The notes under the pieces: generated by a model | Seen by the model: only the letters and a program-made list of their open reading frames with translations | What the model was told of the DNA's origin: nothing | Database searches by the model: none | Assembly: GCA_002451855.1 (NCBI GenBank) | Contig: DKDS01000011.1 | Coordinates: forward strand, 1 to 5,629 | DNA length: 5,629 nucleotides | Reading direction: 5' to 3' | From: Ruminococcaceae bacterium UBA6842 | GTDB lineage: Bacteria > Bacillota > Clostridia > Oscillospirales > Acutalibacteraceae | Part shown: positions 3,866 to 5,629 of the stretch, piece after piece | Position numbering within the stretch: the stretch's first letter is position 1 | Layout of the letters: each line of letters begins with the position of its first letter | Program-made: the position numbers and the translations under genes

Positions 3866-5629
3866 ATGGATATAAAAACAGCCGAAGACAGAATTAAATA
3901 TTTAAGCGATACTCTTAAATACCATAATAAAAAGTATTATATTGAGGACGCACCCGAAATCGAGGACTTTGAATATGACGCAATGTTAAGAGAGCTTGAG
4001 GAGCTTGAAAATGAATATCCTCAGTTTAAGAAAGAGGATTCCCCCACACAGACGGTGGGCGGCGCCGCACTCAAGCTTTTTACGCCTGTTACACATACGG
4101 TTAAGATGGAGAGCCTTCAGGATGTTTTCAGCTTTGAAGAACTTGAAGCGTTTTGCGATAAAATAGATACGGCTCGCACGGCGTTCTCGGTGGAGCCTAA
4201 AATAGACGGTCTTTCGGTGTCGCTTGAATATAGGGACGGACTGTTTTTCAGAGGCTCTACGAGGGGCGACGGAGTTACGGGCGAGGATGTTACCGCAAAT
4301 CTGATGCAGATTGGCAGTATACCCAAGGCTATTAAATTCGACGGAGAGCTTGAGGTAAGAGGCGAGGTGTATATGCCTAAAGACAGCTTTTTAAGACTTG
4401 TTGAAAGGCAGGAGACCTTGGGAGAAACGCCCGCGAAAAATCCGCGTAATGCCGCCGCAGGCTCGCTAAGACAAAAAAACTCCAAAATAACCGCGGAACG
4501 GGGTCTGGATATTTTTGTTTTCAATATTCAGCGCATAACTGGTAAGCAGTTTAAAACACATATAGAAACCTTGGATTTTATAAAATCTCTCGGATTTCAT
4601 ACCCTGCCGTCATACAAAAAATGCTCTTGCGCAAAGGAAGCAATAGAAGAGGTGGAGCGCATAGGCGAGTCAAGGGGAAATCTGCCCTACGATATAGACG
4701 GCGCCGTTATAAAGGTGGACGAGCTTGCTTACAGAGAAGAACTCGGCAGTACGGCAAAATACCCCAAATGGGCGGTGGCGTTTAAGTATCCGCCCGAGGA
4801 AAAGGAAACCGTGCTTAAAAATATTGAAATAAATGTCGGCAGAACAGGAGCGCTCACACCCACGGCGGAATTTGACCCAATCGTTCTTGCAGGCACTACC
4901 GTAAGCAGAGCGACACTTCACAACGAGGATTTTATAAAGCAAAAGGAAATATGCATAGGCGATACGATAGTAGTCCGCAAGGCGGGCGATATAATCCCCG
5001 AGGTGCTTGCGGTAAAAGTACACGCGCAAAACGCGGTTCCCTTTGAAATGCCACATATTTGTCCTTCGTGCGGCTCTCCCGTAGTAAGGGAAGAAGGGGA
5101 AGCGGTGGTGCGCTGTACAAACGCCGATTGTCCGGCACAGCTTTTGCGCCATCTGATACACTTTACTTCAAGAGACGCTATGGACATAGAGGGCTTAGGC
5201 CCTGCGGTGCTTGAACAGCTGCTCGGGGCAGGACTTATAGAGAATATAGGCGATATATACGAGCTTGATTACCAAAAGGTGCGTGAGCTTGAACGAACCG
5301 GAGAGAAAAGCGTGGAAAACCTTAAGGGCGCAATAGAACGCTCAAAGGGAAATGATGTCGCAAGGCTTATTTATGCTTTCGGAATAAGGCATATAGGGAG
5401 CAAGGCGGCGGCGCTTATTGCGGAGCGGTTTTTCGATATGGAGTCGGTTTTAAACGCTGAAAAAGAGGATTTTGAAGCGATAGACGGCTTCGGCTCGGTA
5501 CTGGCACTGTCGGCGTATGAATTTTTCTCACTGCCGGAAACTCACGCTATGATAGAAAGACTTAAAAACCTCGGGCTTAATATGAAATCGCTTAAAGAGG
5601 TTAAGGACAACAGATTTGCCGGTCTTACC
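3866..5629 (+). CDS. ligA: NAD+-dependent DNA ligase, 588 residues present (C-terminus cut by window edge)
   Basis: LigA seals nicks in duplex DNA during replication and repair using NAD+. All expected parts appear in order. Domain Ia (about 1-65) has YYIEDAPEIEDFEYD, with the NMN-binding residues Y24, D34, Y37 and D38. The adenylation domain has the catalytic lysine K112 in the motif KIDG, then NPRNAAAGSLRQ (192-203), DGAVIKVD (278-285) and AFKYP with K307. An OB fold follows, then a four-cysteine zinc finger (C399, C402, C417, C422) and helix-hairpin-helix repeats to about 575. The window ends at RFAGLT, where the BRCT domain should begin; full length is normally about 660-670. The frame is open throughout. 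The ATG at 3866 has AAAGGG (3850-3855) ten bases upstream and starts 19 nt after the yunB stop. In many Firmicutes ligA follows pcrA; here yunB precedes it instead. Confidence 0.98.
   Translation, partial: MDIKTAEDRIKYLSDTLKYHNKKYYIEDAPEIEDFEYDAMLRELEELENEYPQFKKEDSPTQTVGGAALKLFTPVTHTVKMESLQDVFSFEELEAFCDKIDTARTAFSVEPKIDGLSVSLEYRDGLFFRGSTRGDGVTGEDVTANLMQIGSIPKAIKFDGELEVRGEVYMPKDSFLRLVERQETLGETPAKNPRNAAAGSLRQKNSKITAERGLDIFVFNIQRITGKQFKTHIETLDFIKSLGFHTLPSYKKCSCAKEAIEEVERIGESRGNLPYDIDGAVIKVDELAYREELGSTAKYPKWAVAFKYPPEEKETVLKNIEINVGRTGALTPTAEFDPIVLAGTTVSRATLHNEDFIKQKEICIGDTIVVRKAGDIIPEVLAVKVHAQNAVPFEMPHICPSCGSPVVREEGEAVVRCTNADCPAQLLRHLIHFTSRDAMDIEGLGPAVLEQLLGAGLIENIGDIYELDYQKVRELERTGEKSVENLKGAIERSKGNDVARLIYAFGIRHIGSKAAALIAERFFDMESVLNAEKEDFEAIDGFGSVLALSAYEFFSLPETHAMIERLKNLGLNMKSLKEVKDNRFAGLT

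Noticed and set aside
4117..5187. Several minus-strand frames of 68-163 residues opposite ligA
   Set aside because: The plus strand encodes continuous, motif-complete DNA ligase; the antisense products show no domain and are expected by-products of codon bias.

Overview
The window looks like ordinary chromosome from a spore-forming clostridium-like Firmicute. The evidence is a YunB-type sporulation protein, a Gram-positive-type NAD+-dependent DNA ligase, AT-rich intergenic DNA with clear sigma-A-type promoters, and purine-rich ribosome binding sites. The style resembles gut Clostridia of the Oscillospiraceae/Ruminococcaceae kind, but that is an impression and not a proven assignment.

Left part (1-2937), a transport and regulation module. 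The first 164 codons of an MFS transporter lie on the minus strand and run off the left edge. Upstream of it on the same strand is a complete LysR-type regulator (561-1451). Divergent from the regulator is a complete MATE-family efflux transporter (true start probably 1552, stop 2901). The lysR and MATE promoters physically overlap: the MATE -10 sits inside the lysR promoter spacer, and the MATE promoter has a perfect -10 but a poor -35. This is the usual layout for a LysR-type protein that represses itself and activates its divergent neighbour. The MFS gene has its own promoter, with a dyad of GTTGC-type half sites in it.

Middle part (2901-3110). A 16-bp perfect hairpin with T-runs on both sides ends the MATE gene on the plus strand and a tRNA-Leu(UAG) gene on the minus strand. 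The tRNA encodes its own CCA end, which touches the terminator. Its promoter lies back to back with the promoter of the next plus-strand gene.

Right part (3111-5629), a two-gene transcription unit. yunB (229 aa, one N-terminal membrane segment) is followed after 19 nt by ligA. ligA is cut by the window end after 588 codons, just where the BRCT domain should begin. No promoter or terminator is visible between them, so the ligase is probably transcribed at least partly from the yunB promoter.

The genes belong to known families. I found no CRISPR array, mobile element, phage gene or unrecognised large ORF, and no support for an undescribed system. The points of interest are regulatory: overlapping promoters, candidate operators, a shared terminator, a possible hairpin hiding the yunB ribosome binding site, and the pairing of a sporulation gene with the DNA ligase gene.
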